Assembly (NCBI GenBank): GCA_948567375.1
Contig: OX419762.1
Location: forward strand, 36,561,034-36,625,033
DNA from: Lunularia cruciata
Taxonomy: Eukaryota > Streptophyta > Marchantiopsida > Lunulariales > Lunulariaceae
Length of the DNA stretch: 64,000 nt
Direction of reading: 5' to 3'
Part shown: in pieces, positions 47,481-59,399 of the stretch
How positions within the stretch are numbered: the stretch's first letter is position 1
Layout: every line of letters starts with the position of its first letter
Program-made: the position numbers and the translations under genes
The notes under the pieces: model-generated
What the model saw: the letters and a program-made list of their open reading frames with translations, nothing else
What the model was told of the DNA's origin: nothing
Database searches by the model: none

Positions 47481-49520
47481 TTCCCTCTTAAGTGAATAAT
47501 ATCTAAGGCCTTAATCTCCTCCAAACTGGCCAAGTAATGGTAAATGACTGGCAAGTTTAAGGCAAGTTTAGGGCCTGAGAGTCCTTTAGTCTGCACGCAT
47601 CTCAATCGTGGGACAGTAAAGGGATTTAATTTTATTATTAGCTGCAAGTTGTTTAATGAAATGAAACCTGATAGTTATATGTTTAGTAAGCGCGTGGAAC
47701 TTCATAGAGTCCACAAGAGCAATTGCTGATTGGTTTTCACAATATATAACAGTTGAGTTAATATGTCAAACTTCAAGGCTTGTAACAAATGATGAATCCA
47801 TATCGCTTGAGAAACCGCATTAATCATTGCCATGTATTCCGACTCGGTGCTGGATAAAGCTGAAGACTTCTGTTGAGAAGATCCCCAACTGATGACATCG
47901 TGAGCCAAAATGAAACAGTAACCGGATGTAGACTTTTGCTGATCAATGTTTCTGGCCCAGTCAGCTTCACTAAATCCATAGAGAGGTTGAGGGATGTTGT
48001 CCCATTGATAACTAAGGTAGTAATTGGTGGAGCCTTTCAGATACCAAAATACATGTTTACATGCTTGAAATGTGAGTAGGACCTGGGTTCTGCATGTGTT
48101 GAGCAAGAGTGTTGACAGCAATTGCCATGTCTAGTCTCGTACAAATGCAAGCCCACTTAAGAGAACCAATGGCATTAACATATGCAAACTTAGAGCACTC
48201 CGCTGCTTCTTGACAAGTCTTGCGGCCATCTGCAACTGAAAGTTGTAGGCCTGGAAGCATTGGAGTTGAAACCGGTCTAGAATCTTGGAAACCATACTTA
48301 ACAAGTTTTTGTTGAAAGTAGAGTGGCCAAGAAATTTGCAGCCAGCCTTGAACTCAATCGTAAGTCATCTAGAGGCTGAGTAGGTGATGTACTTCATGGA
48401 GATCAGTCATCTAAAACCAGGAGCTGAGTTTGCTCTTGATGTGACTCATTAAGCCCAAACTGCTGCTTGTAATTAATATGTCATCAACATAAAGGTTGAG
48501 GATTGCAAACTCATTGGGAAGGTCATGTAGTACACCTTTTTCTCAGATTCAGAACTAGTGAAGTACAATGAAAGCAAAAAAACATCAATTACCTTGAACC
48601 ACTCACGAGAGGACTATTTGAGGCCATAAATATCTTTAGCAATTGACACAACAAACCTTTCTTTGGTGGAGAGACTCCCTATGGTACCATCATGTAAATC
48701 TCCTCATTGAGAAGACCATTCAAGAATGTAGTTTTCACATCTAATTGATGGACATGAAGTCCTAATTCCACCACCAAGGCCAAGATGAGTCTCAAAAATT
48801 GGATGCAAACTATCGTAGAGTAGATTTTGGGGTAGTCAATGCCTTCAACTTGGGAGAAACCTCTGGCCACCAAGCGGGCTTTGATTTGGCAATGGTTCTA
48901 TCAAGCTTGAGCTTCAACTTAAACACCTACTTACATGTGATTGTGTGAGACATGTAGGTAAGATGGTGAAGGTCCAAGTGCCATTAGCAACATGGGAGTT
49001 GAGTTTCTCCTCAATGGCAGCTTTGCCATTGTGGACCTTCTAGCAATCACATTGCCTACAAACATGTCTTTGGCACTATTGGAAGACCAAGTTAGATTGC
49101 TCCACAAGCACTCTTCCTAGATGGCTTGCACATCTTGAATACCAAGACAAACACATCATGACCATCTCGAAGGTCATCCAAAGGTAGTAGTTCCTTGTTT
49201 TCTTGTGTAGACCATTGTGGTTTTGGTGGTAGAGGCTGGATTGGTGAGGGAAAGGGCTCCTCTTGAAGGTCAATCAAAGGAGTGGGTACGTCTAGCTGCA
49301 GTAGTGAGGAGAGATGTTGTTGGTAGAGACGGCCACCTAGGTTTGTCACAATCTCTCTCTATGGCACAATAGCTCATTTTCCAATAAGGGTAGAGGGACC
49401 TATTTCAGATGAATGCCAAGTAGACATTGAGTGTCTGCCAAGGTAGTGTAAAAGTATGGATCCAATTGGAACTTTACATTTGTCTGTCCTAAGGAAGGTA
49501 GAAGGTGTCTTGAAGGATCT
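47222..49520 (-). mobile_element. Ty1/copia element A, 3' part (hinge, RT, RNase H, 3' LTR)
   Basis: On the minus strand the pieces run in copia order: hinge region (49349-49092, KPQW...STQEN), RT start (ARGFSQVEGIDY, 48873 down), HQLDVKTTFLNG, the YVDD box (about 48480-48490), the late RT segment AIGSLKWACICTRLDM (about 48170-48100), RNase H with SSTESEYMAM (about 47830-47860), a purine tract AAGAGGGAA (47481-47490) and the LTR. Many stops make it inactive. Its right edge at 49520 is cut by the gypsy LTR, and the rest of the element resumes at 56392. Confidence 0.9.
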
Positions 49521-49740
49521 TGTAACAATATGGAGTTTACAAATGAGTTAGTCAAGACTAATGAAGTAGCAAATAGGCCAAATTAGCCAAGAATTATAAG
49601 CATATTCTAGAAGCATCTAGGAAGCTACTTCATACCTTCCAAGTATCAGATAATGTGCATGCCAAGAGGTGACTTCTAAGAGGAAGCTTCTTGGGGAAGC
49701 TTCTTGAATAGCTTAGCTTGGATGCCAAGTAGGTAGCTTA
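49521..49740 (+). repeat. truncated gypsy LTR (LTR-a), left end of the composite
   Basis: Begins TGTAACAATATGGAGTTTACAAA, the same 5' border as the other family LTRs, and runs for about 220 bp of the usual ~475 bp before similarity stops at AAGTAGGTAGCTTATTG. It directly abuts copia A hinge sequence, and the preceding GATCT (49516-49520) is the likely left target-site repeat. Confidence 0.85.
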
Positions 49741-50796
49741 TTGCTCCATCTTAATTGCCATCTTACTTATAGCTCCATTTTAATCTCCAACAATAGGTTA
49801 AACATAACTAGGGTGCTTTAAAATCTTGTAATCATCCCGGTCTAACCTCAAACCTTAAAGAAAATCTGCCGGGGCTCCATCATAAACACACAAAATATTC
49901 AAGATGCCATCTCCTGCCAAAAGAATGTGTGCTTACAACCTCCATGGAATGATTCATATCCTCCAAAGCCCCAACAATGTTCCCCAATTGTGCTCTGCCA
50001 AGAACTCTATCCTTGCAAGCACAACATGATGGCAACAACTCTTACAATGCTAAAGCTTGGTGCCAAATACATGTGGAGTTTTTATATATTGGCTCACTTT
50101 CAGTAAACGGATTCAAAATACAGTACCATAGAGGGTGCTCTTATGTTCACCTAAAATAATTTTTGTGGATAGTGGAATGAATTCTTCATAAGTTTTGGAG
50201 GTAAAATTTAGGCAATCATTACATGAAAATCCTACTTCTATAAGTAAAATCTAGAGAGTAATTTGATTAAAAGCTGTAAGATTTGGAGGTAAGATTTAGG
50301 CAATCATTACTTGAAAATCCTGCTTCTATAAGTAAATTCTAGGGAGTAATTTGATTGAAAACCAATTGTACTTCTTCTCTCCCAGCCTTATCTAAGCCAA
50401 TTTTTACCAATAATAAGAACATACATCTAGGTAATAAATGATACATTTTTCCTTATGAATAGAGACAATGCTCATAAACAAACCAAAGTTCATATTTTAA
50501 GCCTTGTTGCTATGAGGCAACACATCAAATACTGATTTCAGTGACATCATAACCTCTAACTCAAAACCATATAGTGTTTAATACATATGTAAAACCATGG
50601 TCATCTAATTAAATGACAACAATGGCTGACATTCATCTCTACAAGGAACCCCAAGAAGGTGATAATAAATTAGTTTTGTGATAATCCAAAAGCGCTTCCT
50701 CAAGCATTTCAAGAATATTCAAAATGCACAAAAAACCATCCAAGAGTTTGAAGATTTGATGGTGATGAGGACGTCAACAACTAGCATGAGAGAATA
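49741..50796. other. unassigned filler plus gypsy internal 3' remnant
   Basis: 49741-50700 does not match the gypsy or copia copies in this window and has no supported frame. 50700-50796 does match the internal 3' end of the gypsy family (AAAATGCACAAAAAACCATC, then AGAGTTTGAAG and GGTGATGAGGACGTCAACAACTA), as seen left of the LTR at 55915. So LTR-b was once the 3' LTR of an upstream element as well as the 5' LTR of copy 2. Confidence 0.65.
50189..50364. repeat. 88-bp tandem duplication
   Basis: Unit 1 (50189-50276) and unit 2 (50277-50364) share TTTGGAGGTAA, ATTTAGGCAATCATTAC, GAAAATCCT.CTTCTATAAG and GAGTAATTTGATT with a few mismatches. Confidence 0.88.
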
Positions 50797-51268
50797 GGTA
50801 AAAATATGAAGTTTACAAATAAGTCAATCAAGACTAACAAAGTAGAACATAGGTCAAATTAGCCAAGAATTATAAAAACATTCTAGAAGCATCTAGGAAG
50901 CTACTTGGTACCTTCCAAGTGTCAAGTAATGTGTATGCCAAGTGGTGACTTCTAGGAGGAAGCTTCATGGCTAGCTGCACTTGCATGCCAAGAAGACAGC
51001 TCCTAGAAGAAAACTTCTTGGGAAACTTCCCAACTAGCTTAGCTTATATGCCAAGTAAGCGGCTTCTAGAAAGAAGCTTCTCGGTTAACCTAGCTTGTAC
51101 TCTAAAAAGATGGCTTTTAGGAAGCTTCACAAGAGCTTTGTATGTTCCCTATAAATACCAAAACCCAAGCTCATGCTAAGCATTCTAAGTTTCCCTCATT
51201 CAAGAGTCCTAATGTGATCTTTCACTCCAAATCTTCCATTCTACTATTTCTCTCGTCGGTCTTTTATA
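50797..51268 (+). repeat. LTR-b, 5' LTR of gypsy copy 2
   Basis: Starts GGTAAAAATATGAAGTTTACAAA (family consensus TGTAACAATATG) and ends CTTTTATA just before the primer site. Contains the family promoter-like words CTATAAATACCAAA (near 51149) and GCTCATGCTAAGCATTC. Length 472 bp. Confidence 0.88.
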
Positions 51269-51269
51269 T

Positions 51270-51281
51270 TGGTATCAGACC
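51270..51281 (+). other. primer-binding site of gypsy copy 2 (initiator tRNA-Met type)
   Basis: TGGTATCAGACC, one base after the LTR, matches the usual plant initiator-Met primer site (TGGTATCAGAGC) in 11 of 12 positions. It would prime minus-strand DNA synthesis. Confidence 0.85.
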
Positions 51282-51533
51282 AAGAATGGGATGGATGGAA
51301 TTTATGGACCACCAAATCCATTTCCACCAAACCATTGGAGTTTTAGTGTCCATGTACTACCCAAGTATCATTTCATGTAGTTCATTATTGTATACTTTAA
51401 GCAGTTTTTTTTGAATGTGATCACCTTGTTTGATGAACCTTTGGTACTTCCAATTGTAACTTATGGAGAATGGTGGATGTGTTGCATCTATATGTAAACT
51501 TAGATAATTTTAAGTTGTTTGATAGAGTAGTAG

Positions 51534-52870
51534 TCATGATGGCAATGCTTGAAATTATCATTGCTATGCAATAAAAAATTGAGCACCTTACTTGATTGTT
51601 TGAAGACAAGACCATCAATGACAAGAACATGTAGAGAGAGCACCATTTTTAGGAGAGGAGCAAATCTAATTTCCAAAACCCAAGGTATTTGAAGGCAAGG
51701 ATCTCTTTGGCACAATGGAGAATTTGGTGTTTGATTGAAAATGTTATTTTGAAGCTACAAATCTTCAAGATGAATGGAGATAGATTTTCTTGGCTTCAAG
51801 CCAATTGGATAGGTTGTAAAGCTATGGTGACAATTTGATGTGGAGTGAGCTAAATAAAAAATTTTTGTACCCATCTTGACATGGGAAGGATTCAAGAGTG
51901 CAAGAATTGGACAATTCCAAGCTATAAATGTCACATGAGTTGCACAAGATAGATTAGCAAAATTGAAGCAAATTGGTTTAGTAAGAAACTGAATCATTCA
52001 ATTCCAAAACACCAAAATGAAAATTCCAAATATACTAGAAGGTGAAGCACTAGATCAATTTGTGAGGGGTTTAAAGTCATGTACCAAGTTGGAAGTGATA
52101 ATGTGGGAACCCAAGCACTTAGAGGAAGTCATGTCGTTGGCTGGGTGCTTTGATTCCTGAGTTGCAACAACTTGTTCTTGACCTCAACTTTCACAGAACT
52201 TACCAACACATTACACAAAAGTGGAGGAGCTAACACCAATTTTTGAGATTGATGCTATCCAATGGAGATTCCTTGGCACTATAGACAGAGAAAGAATGTG
52301 ATAAAAAATAGTGGTTTCTTTTATTGTTGCCAAATTAGACATTGTATTATTAAATGTCTATCCAAGAATATACAATCTCAACAAATCACACAAATGGAGT
52401 TTGTGGAGCATGATGATTAAGGAAACAAAGAATCCCAATAGGAGAATTTGAGCCATCTATTGGGATTGAAGGCTTGCTCTATGCAAGTTTACTTCACTTG
52501 CAAAGTATGATATTTAATGATGGTTGTAGGATTTTAGTTGATTCTAGAAGTTCAAGGAATTTTATGTCGTTGCAATTAGCAAAGGAATAAGGTATTTGGA
52601 TCAAAACTAGTAATTGAAAGTAGATTGATGATGGCAGATGGTAAAAAAGGTTATGCCTTTTGTACCTCACATCCTATTACATTCAAGATTAGGAGGAGTA
52701 TTTGGAGTGTATGAGGTTTGTAATGGCACCTCTACACTATGATGTCATTCTAGGTTTGTCTTGGCTTGAATGTCATAAGGTCTAATTTGATTGGATCTCA
52801 AGATAAATTCAAGTACACACCAAGGTAAGAATAATTGATTAGGTTATCTTTGCACCTTTGAGTAAGAAAC
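51534..52870 (+). pseudogene. gypsy copy 2 gag and protease
   Basis: The region follows copy 1 gag in content (FPKPKVFEGKDLFGTMENLVFD near 51667, the zinc knuckle near 52313-52352 with a damaged pattern) but has frequent stops. The protease motif reads ILVDSRSS near 52533-52556, so the catalytic DSG has become DSR. The region is dead. Confidence 0.8.
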
Positions 52871-53017
52871 CTAAGAATAGTCAATCCTAAGATGGGAAGT
52901 TTATCAATAAAGTAGCCATAGAGCAAGCTTTGGAGGAAGATATTCTTATTTTTTTATTGTGTGTATCAAGCCAATTGTGCATGGAGAATCTGATGAGAAC
53001 TAGAAACTTATCAAGCA

Positions 53018-54400
53018 ATGGTTGATAAAATAGTTCAAAAGTTTGCAGATGTGTTTTTGGATGATTTGTCAAAAAGATTACCTTTGAATCATGGTATGCT
53101 TTTCAAGATTGAGTTATTTATAGGAAGTAATCTAATGAATAGACCAATCTATTGGCTCTTATCAAACAAGTTGGAAGAGCTTCAAACAAGACTGATGGAG
53201 TTTTTGGAGAAGGATTTCATACAATATAGTACATCTCATTGGGAAACACCGGTACTATTTGTCCCAAAGGAGGGGGGACTTTGCTTATGTATTGATTGCC
53301 ATGGCCTCAATAAAAAAATTGTGATGAATGCATATCTTTTGTCTCAAATTGATGACTTGCTAGATCAATTGAGTGGAGCACAATAATTCTCCAAGTTGGA
53401 TCTTTAAAGTAGTTATTGGTTGATTCTCATTTGATAGGGAGGATGTGCAATAGATTACCTTTTGCACAAGGTATGGGTATTTTGAATGGAAAGTTATACT
53501 ATTTGGGCTCACTAATGCTCTGATGGTCTTCATGGATCAGATGCACCCAATGTTAGGTGGGCTATTGGATTGGTAAGTGATGGTATTCTTGGATGATATT
53601 TTAATCTATAGCAAGATGAAGATAAAACATATGAATCATGTGCAAGAAATCCTAAGATGACTAAGGTAAATGGAAGTTTTATTGCAAGAGGTCAAAGTGT
53701 GTCATTTGGCAAAAGGAAGTTACCTTCTTGGGTCATAATGTCCCGATAGAGGGGATCAAGATGGAAGAGGAGAAAATCAAGGCTGTTATTGATTGGCCTA
53801 CTCTAAAGGGTGCCATAGAAGTACGGGTATTTAATGAATTGGCAAGTGTTTATTGATGGTTCATCCACTACTATGCTCATGTGACCGCACCATTGATTGA
53901 TCTCTTAGAGAAGACCTTAAACTTTCACTGGACCACCAAGCACAAAGAAGCATTCCAAAAGTTGAAACATATGGTGTCTTTAAGACCATCTTCAACCATA
54001 GAATCCTCAATTACCTTGTGTGGTTGATTTTGATGCTTCTAACTTTGCCATCAAAGTTATGTTACAACAAGAAATTTCTAGATGGGTTACATCCCATTGT
54101 CTTCATGTGTCACCAACTAAACACTATAGAAAGAAATTACTCTACTCAAGGTCAAAACAACTAGCAATGGTATATGCCACCAAGGTATGGAGGCATTATC
54201 TATTGGAGAAACAAGCAATCATGAAAATTGATCATAAACCCTTATTGCAAACATTAATTTTGTAGCACATGAAGAGTCAACACCATTGTTAGAAGGAACA
54301 ACTATAGTTTTTTGACATCAAACTTGAGTACAAACTAGGTTCCATGTCATACTTGATGCCTTATCACAATGACCTTGTTTGAAAACTCTTCCTCTTATTA
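53018..54400 (+). pseudogene. gypsy copy 2 reverse transcriptase and RNase H
   Basis: The longest open stretch is 53018-53386 with the RT palm entry (CIDCHGLNKK). The catalytic box [10 protein letters not shown] is near 53587-53616. RNase H entry LVDFDASNFAIKVMLQQ opens the frame at 54020-54265. Stops at 53667-53669 and 54290-54292 fall at the same alignment positions as stops 2383 and 2973 of copy 1. Confidence 0.86.
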
Positions 54401-54549
54401 TGCTGAAAATAACGATAATGTCAATTGACTCAAAAGTCCAAATTGAGTTTAGGACCACTTTACGACAAGAATCCTTTTTTCAAATGGTACAAGGTTTTCT
54501 TACAATACACAATAGGAATACAACACATTCTCCTTCATGGAAAAGCTTC

Positions 54550-55880
54550 TATTCTATGAGAATTGGATTTATGTTCCAACCAAGGGTGATCTACAACTTG
54601 TGCATCTTCAAGAAGCCCATTACTTACCAATTGTTGGTCACATAGACGTGAACAAGACCTTGGGTACCTGATAACACCAAAGGAGGTTGCCCAACATGGC
54701 ACGGGATGTTCAAGATTTTTGACCAATCTTGTGAGAGCTGCCAATGCAACAAGGCTAACAACCAAAAACCAAGTGGACTCCTTCAACCACTTCCCATCCC
54801 ATCTACTCAATAGAAACACGTAATCTTAGATCTCATCATATCTTTGCCAAGACAAAGCAAGGTCACACAACAATTGTGGTTGTTGATAAGCTTAGTAAGC
54901 AAATCTATTTAGCACCAACCTTTAATACAATGGATGCTCCAATATTGGCCTAGATTTACTTCTATAATGTCTACAAGCATCATGGGATGTCTCATGTACT
55001 CGTGTCCGACCTGATTGTTGTTTCACCAGAAAATTTTAGCAAGCACTTTTCTACCTATTCAGCACCAAGCTTGCTTTATCCACAACCTATCATCCTCAAA
55101 TTGATGGACAAACCAAACATGCAAATAACATCTTCAAAGATATACTTCATACCTTTGTCAATGTTCACCATACCAATTGGGATGAATGTCTTGCAGTTGC
55201 TGAGTTTGCCTATAATAATTCCAAATAAGCAAGCACTAGATTCTCTATCTTCTTCCTTAATTTTGGCCAAGACCCACTTGTTCCACATTACTTTCTCACT
55301 CCTCCTCCATCTCATGTCCCTCATACTTTCACCTTCTTGATCACAATATCCCAATCCTTACAACAAGTTAATGTCATCTCCTTGTTGCTCAAAATCATCA
55401 AAAACAATACGTAGACCAATGTTGTCATGATCTCACTTTTCAACTTGGAGACAAGGTCATGCTTTCTTCTTGGAATTTACCCTTCCCACTTAATACCCAA
55501 TTTTGTAAACTTGCTCCTAATTGGATAGGCCCATTTGATATCACTCAAATCCTTTCTTTAACTGCTTATCAACTTGCCTTGCCTTGTCATATGCAAATCT
55601 ACCTTGTATTTCATGTTTCCAAGTTGAAGCCCTTTGTTTCTAATCCATTTTTCTTTTCTTCTCATGTCCAAGTCCCTCCTCCTCCTATCCCTATCAACGA
55701 TCATGAGGAGTATGAATTTGATTGTATCCTTGTATGTTGCTACATTTAACATGACCACCAATAACATATTGAGTACAAAGTCCTTTGGAAAGGGTATCCA
55801 CTTCATGATGCCACTTGGGAGTCTCTTTCTTATCTCAAAAATGCACAAATAGCCATCTAGGAGTTTGAAGCTTCCATGGT
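54550..55880 (+). pseudogene. gypsy copy 2 integrase and chromodomain-like tail
   Basis: Recognised by alignment with copy 1: CESCQCNKA near 54731-54757, a core segment near 54830-55000, a worn Glu-box region near 55090, NWIGPFDITQI near 55519 and HVSKLKPFVSNP near 55613. The chromodomain-like tail (EYKVLWKGYPLHDATWE) is near 55768-55820. Several frame changes are present. Confidence 0.84.
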
Positions 55881-55914
55881 GATGAGGGCATCACCAACTA
55901 ACGGTGGGAGAATA

Positions 55915-56391
55915 TATAACAATATGAAGTTTACAAACAAGTCAATCAAGACTAATGAAGTAGAAATTAGGCCAAATTAGCCAAGAATTATAAGAATATT
56001 ATAGAAGCATCTAGGAAGCTACTTGGTACCTTCCAAGTATTGGATGATGTGCATGCAAAGTGGTGATTTCTTGCTTGCATGCCAAGTTGGAAGCTTTTGG
56101 AAGGAAGCTTCTTAGGAAGCTTCTTGGGAAGCTTCTTGACTAGCTTAGCTTGCATGCCAAGTAGGCAAGCAACTTCTAGAGAGAATTTTCTATGGAAGCT
56201 TCCAGTTAGCTTAGCTTGCACTATAAGAAGACAATTTCTAAAAAACTCCTTGAGAAGCTTCTCAATAGCCTCCTATAAATACCAAAGACCAAGCTCATGC
56301 TAGGCATTTGGAGTTTCCTTCATTCAAGAGTCCCAATGTGATCTTTCACTCTGATTTTCCATTCTCCTATTTCTCTCCTTAATCTTTTATA
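55915..56391 (+). repeat. LTR-c, 3' LTR of gypsy copy 2
   Basis: Starts TATAACAATATGAAGTTTACAAA after the purine-rich GGTGGGAGAATA and ends CTTTTATA. Length 477 bp. Followed by GGTCT (56392-56396), the partner of GATCT at 49516-49520. Confidence 0.88.
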
Positions 56392-57577
56392 GGTCTACTC
56401 TTGGAACACAACATCACAAGACAAAAAAACATATATATCCTTCTTTTGCTACACCTTTTAACCTTTTCTTTTGGCATGTTAGCCAAGTTGCTTGCATTCC
56501 AATGATTGTTCATCAAGCTTGCCTCACAGCTCCTCCAAGATTTGTGCAAAACATGTAGAGCAAAAAATCCATAAGTAAGAAATATTAGGCTTAAGCCTTG
56601 TCCATAACTCAAATGGAGTTTTCTCTTGCAGGATAGCCTTCATAAGACATGTATTCTATAAATAAGTAGCACACATGATAGCTTCACCCCAATAGGGATT
56701 GGACAACTTTGCTTCAAAGAGCATGCAACATGTTGTGTCAAACAAAGTCCTGTTTATGCATTAAGCAACACCGTTTTACTAAGGATGTAAGTGGTCATAA
56801 GTTGCCACTAAATGCCATGTTGTTCCAAAGAGGATCTGAAGTCACCACTAAGGTACTCACCACCTTTGTCCAATTGTAGAACTTTTATCTTTCTCTTGGT
56901 TTGACATTCAGCACACACATGATATCACTAAAACACCTCAAAAAAATCACTCTTATGTCACAACACATGGACAATTGTGTAATTGGAAGAACCATCAATT
57001 AGGGTCACGGAATACTCAAATTGGAAAATGTATGGTGTGCAATCCACCCACTTAGATCAGAGTGGATGGGTTCCAAAGGTTTAGTTGCTCTAGATATAGC
57101 CCGCTTAGGAAATTTAGTTTGGGCATGTTTACCCAACAGGCAAGTAGAGCAAGTGTGATAGGACTTTTCAAAGGTTAAAATCCTTGATAGACCAATGCTT
57201 GTTAATTGTTTCTATCTTTGGGTGCTGATGTGACCCAAATGGCGGTGCAAGAGATGGGTGTTCTTGACCTGAATGGTTAATAATGCACAAGGAGACAAAA
57301 AAATGTAAAGGTTTTTGCATAGTACAATAAGACACTTGCTTTTAGCAAGCTTGCAACAAGTATCAAGAACAAGATCCAACAAATCCAATGGATCTGGGAC
57401 CTGTCATCTGGAGATCCCATTGAGAGGGAAGTTGGGGAGAAGCCAATGCTTGACCAAGTGAGTCTCAAAGTATGATTGTAGCAAGCCATTAGGGATTTAG
57501 TGAGGTTACTGATATTGGCAATTCTAAATTTTCTTCTTGCCAGAATGCAGTCAAGATGGAGTAGCCTTTGAGGTGAA
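56392..57577 (-). mobile_element. Ty1/copia element A, 5' fragment (integrase region)
   Basis: Minus-strand sequence parallel to 59430-60610 of copia B: the integrase zinc-binding end CSTCLLGKHAQ (about 57122-57153), the segment GLLQSYFETHLVKH and, at its left end, CDVVFQE (matching HDVVFHEETL of copia B). It stops at the gypsy LTR at 56391; the next copia residues (FKTPSTFLRT) are found left of 49520. The right end near 57577 joins copia B RT sequence abruptly. Confidence 0.85.
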
Positions 57578-57578
57578 G

Positions 57579-58298
57579 CTACTTTTCAAGAGTCTTGGTG
57601 CAATCTACAACTGAAAGTTGTTGGCCTAAAAGCATTGGAGTTGAAACCGATCTAGAAGCTTGGAAACCATACTCAATAAGTTTTTGTTGAAAGTAGAGTG
57701 GCTGAGAAATTTGTAGACAACCTTGAACTTTGTTATACATCACTTGGAGGCTGAGTAGGTGATGTACTTTGTGGAGATCAGTCATCTGACACCAAGAGCT
57801 GAGTTTGCACTTAATGTGACTCATTAAGCCCAAACTACTGCTTGTAATTAATATGTCATCAACATTAAGGCCGAGGATTGTAAACTCATTGGAAAGGTCC
57901 ATGCAATATAGATTTTTGTCCACTTTAGAACTAGTGAAGCCCAACGAGAGCCAAAAAACATTGATTACCTTGAACCATCCATGGGATGACTGTTTGAGGC
58001 CATAAAGTATCTTCAGAAGTAGACACAACAAACCTTTCTTTGGTGGAAAGACTATCTTTGGCACCATCAAGTAAATCTCCTCAATGAGCCACTCAAGAAT
58101 GTGGTTTTCACATCTAATTGATGGACATGAAGTCCAAATTGCACCGCCAAGGCTTGGATGAGTCTCATAGATTGGATGCAAACTATTGGAGTAGATTTGG
58201 GTGTTGTCAATGCCTGTAATTTGGAAGAAACCTCTGGCCACCAAGCGGGCCTTGAGTTTGGCAATGGTTCCATCAAGCTTGGGCTTCAACTTAAACAC
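57579..58298 (-). pseudogene. copia B reverse transcriptase
   Basis: An open frame of 239 codons with copia RT marks: KLKARLVARGF near the start, the catalytic NVDDILITSS (family YVDD, with Tyr to Asn) at about 57845-57870, and LLSLQVMYNKVQGCLQISQ then QKLIEYGFQASRSVSTPML. The frame ends in LEK where the joint with copia A begins. In the usual box the residue before VDD is Tyr; Asn here probably impairs activity. Confidence 0.88.
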
Positions 58299-59069
58299 CC
58301 ACTTACATGTGATTGCCTATCTATGAGTAGATAAGATGATGAAGGTCCAAGTGCCATTAGCAACATGGGACTTGACCTTGTCCTCAATGGCAGCTTGCCA
58401 TTGTGGAGCTCCTAGCAAATCACATTGCTTGCAAGTATGTCTTTAGCTCCATTGAAAGACCAAGTGAGATCATTGCAAAAGCACTCTTCCTAAATGGCTT
58501 ACACATTTTGAATACCAAGACAGATGCATCATGACCCTCTCGGAGGTCATGCAAAGGTGGTAGTCCTTTGTTTTCTCATGTCGACCATTGTGGTTTTGGT
58601 GGTGTGAGCTGGACTGGTGAGGGATAGGGGTCCTCCTGAAGGTAAATCAAAGGAGTGGGCTTGTCCAATTGCGGTGGTGAGGAGAGATGTTGTTGGTGAA
58701 GATGGCTGACTAGGTTTGTCATGGTCTCTCTCTATGGCATAATAGCTCATTTTCAAGTATGAGTAGAGGGACCGACTTCACATGAATATTGAGGAGACAT
58801 TGAGTGTCTACCAAGGTGCAACATAAGGTTGAGTCCAAAAGCTAGATCAATAATATCTCAATTAGTGGGACTATAGAATGGCTGATCTTGAAACGTATCC
58901 ATGCCTTTGGCATTATCAAACCCGTCAGTGGTTGGAAACTCTATGTCAACAAGAGATACTCCAAGAGGTGGAGATAGAAGATCCTCAGGACATGGTGGAG
59001 TCACTATAGATACTACTAAATCAAGTAGCTACTTAGGTAGATAACAACATGTATGCCTAATGGGAGTAG

Positions 59070-59355
59070 AAAAGTAGGAGGTGGTAGAAGATTTGGACTT
59101 GTGGGGGATGGAGTGGAGAGAGGTATTGGCACTAAAGGTACAGTAGGTTATATTGGTGCAAGAACTACAAGTACATTTGGTGCTTGAGGACAACATCTAC
59201 TTGGGGTAGTGTAAAAGTAGGAGGCAGTAGAGGATTTGAACTTGTGGGGGATGGAGTGGAGAGAGGTACTGGCACTAAAGGTATAGTAGGTTATACTGGT
59301 GCAAGAACTACAAGTACATTTGGTGCTTGAGGACAACATCTACTTGGGGTAGTGT
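59070..59355. repeat. 143-bp tandem duplication in the copia B hinge
   Basis: Unit 1 (59070-59212) and unit 2 (59213-59355) are nearly identical and both end ...TTGGGGTAGTGT; a third start (AAAAGTATGG) follows at 59356. 143 is not a multiple of three, so the duplication shifts the hinge frame. Confidence 0.92.
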
Positions 59356-59399
59356 AAAAGTATGGATCTGATTGAAACTCTGTATCTGTTGGTCCTAAG

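Larger units (their letters stand above)
50797..56391 (+). mobile_element. Ty3/gypsy chromodomain retrotransposon, copy 2 (both LTRs, decayed)
   Basis: Full layout: LTR-b, primer-binding site, gag, protease, RT, RNase H, integrase, chromodomain-like tail, LTR-c, in the order and with the sequence of copy 1. All domains carry stops and frame changes. The two LTRs have diverged visibly, so the insertion is old. It lies inside a copia element and forms the right part of a three-LTR composite beginning at 49521. Confidence 0.93.
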
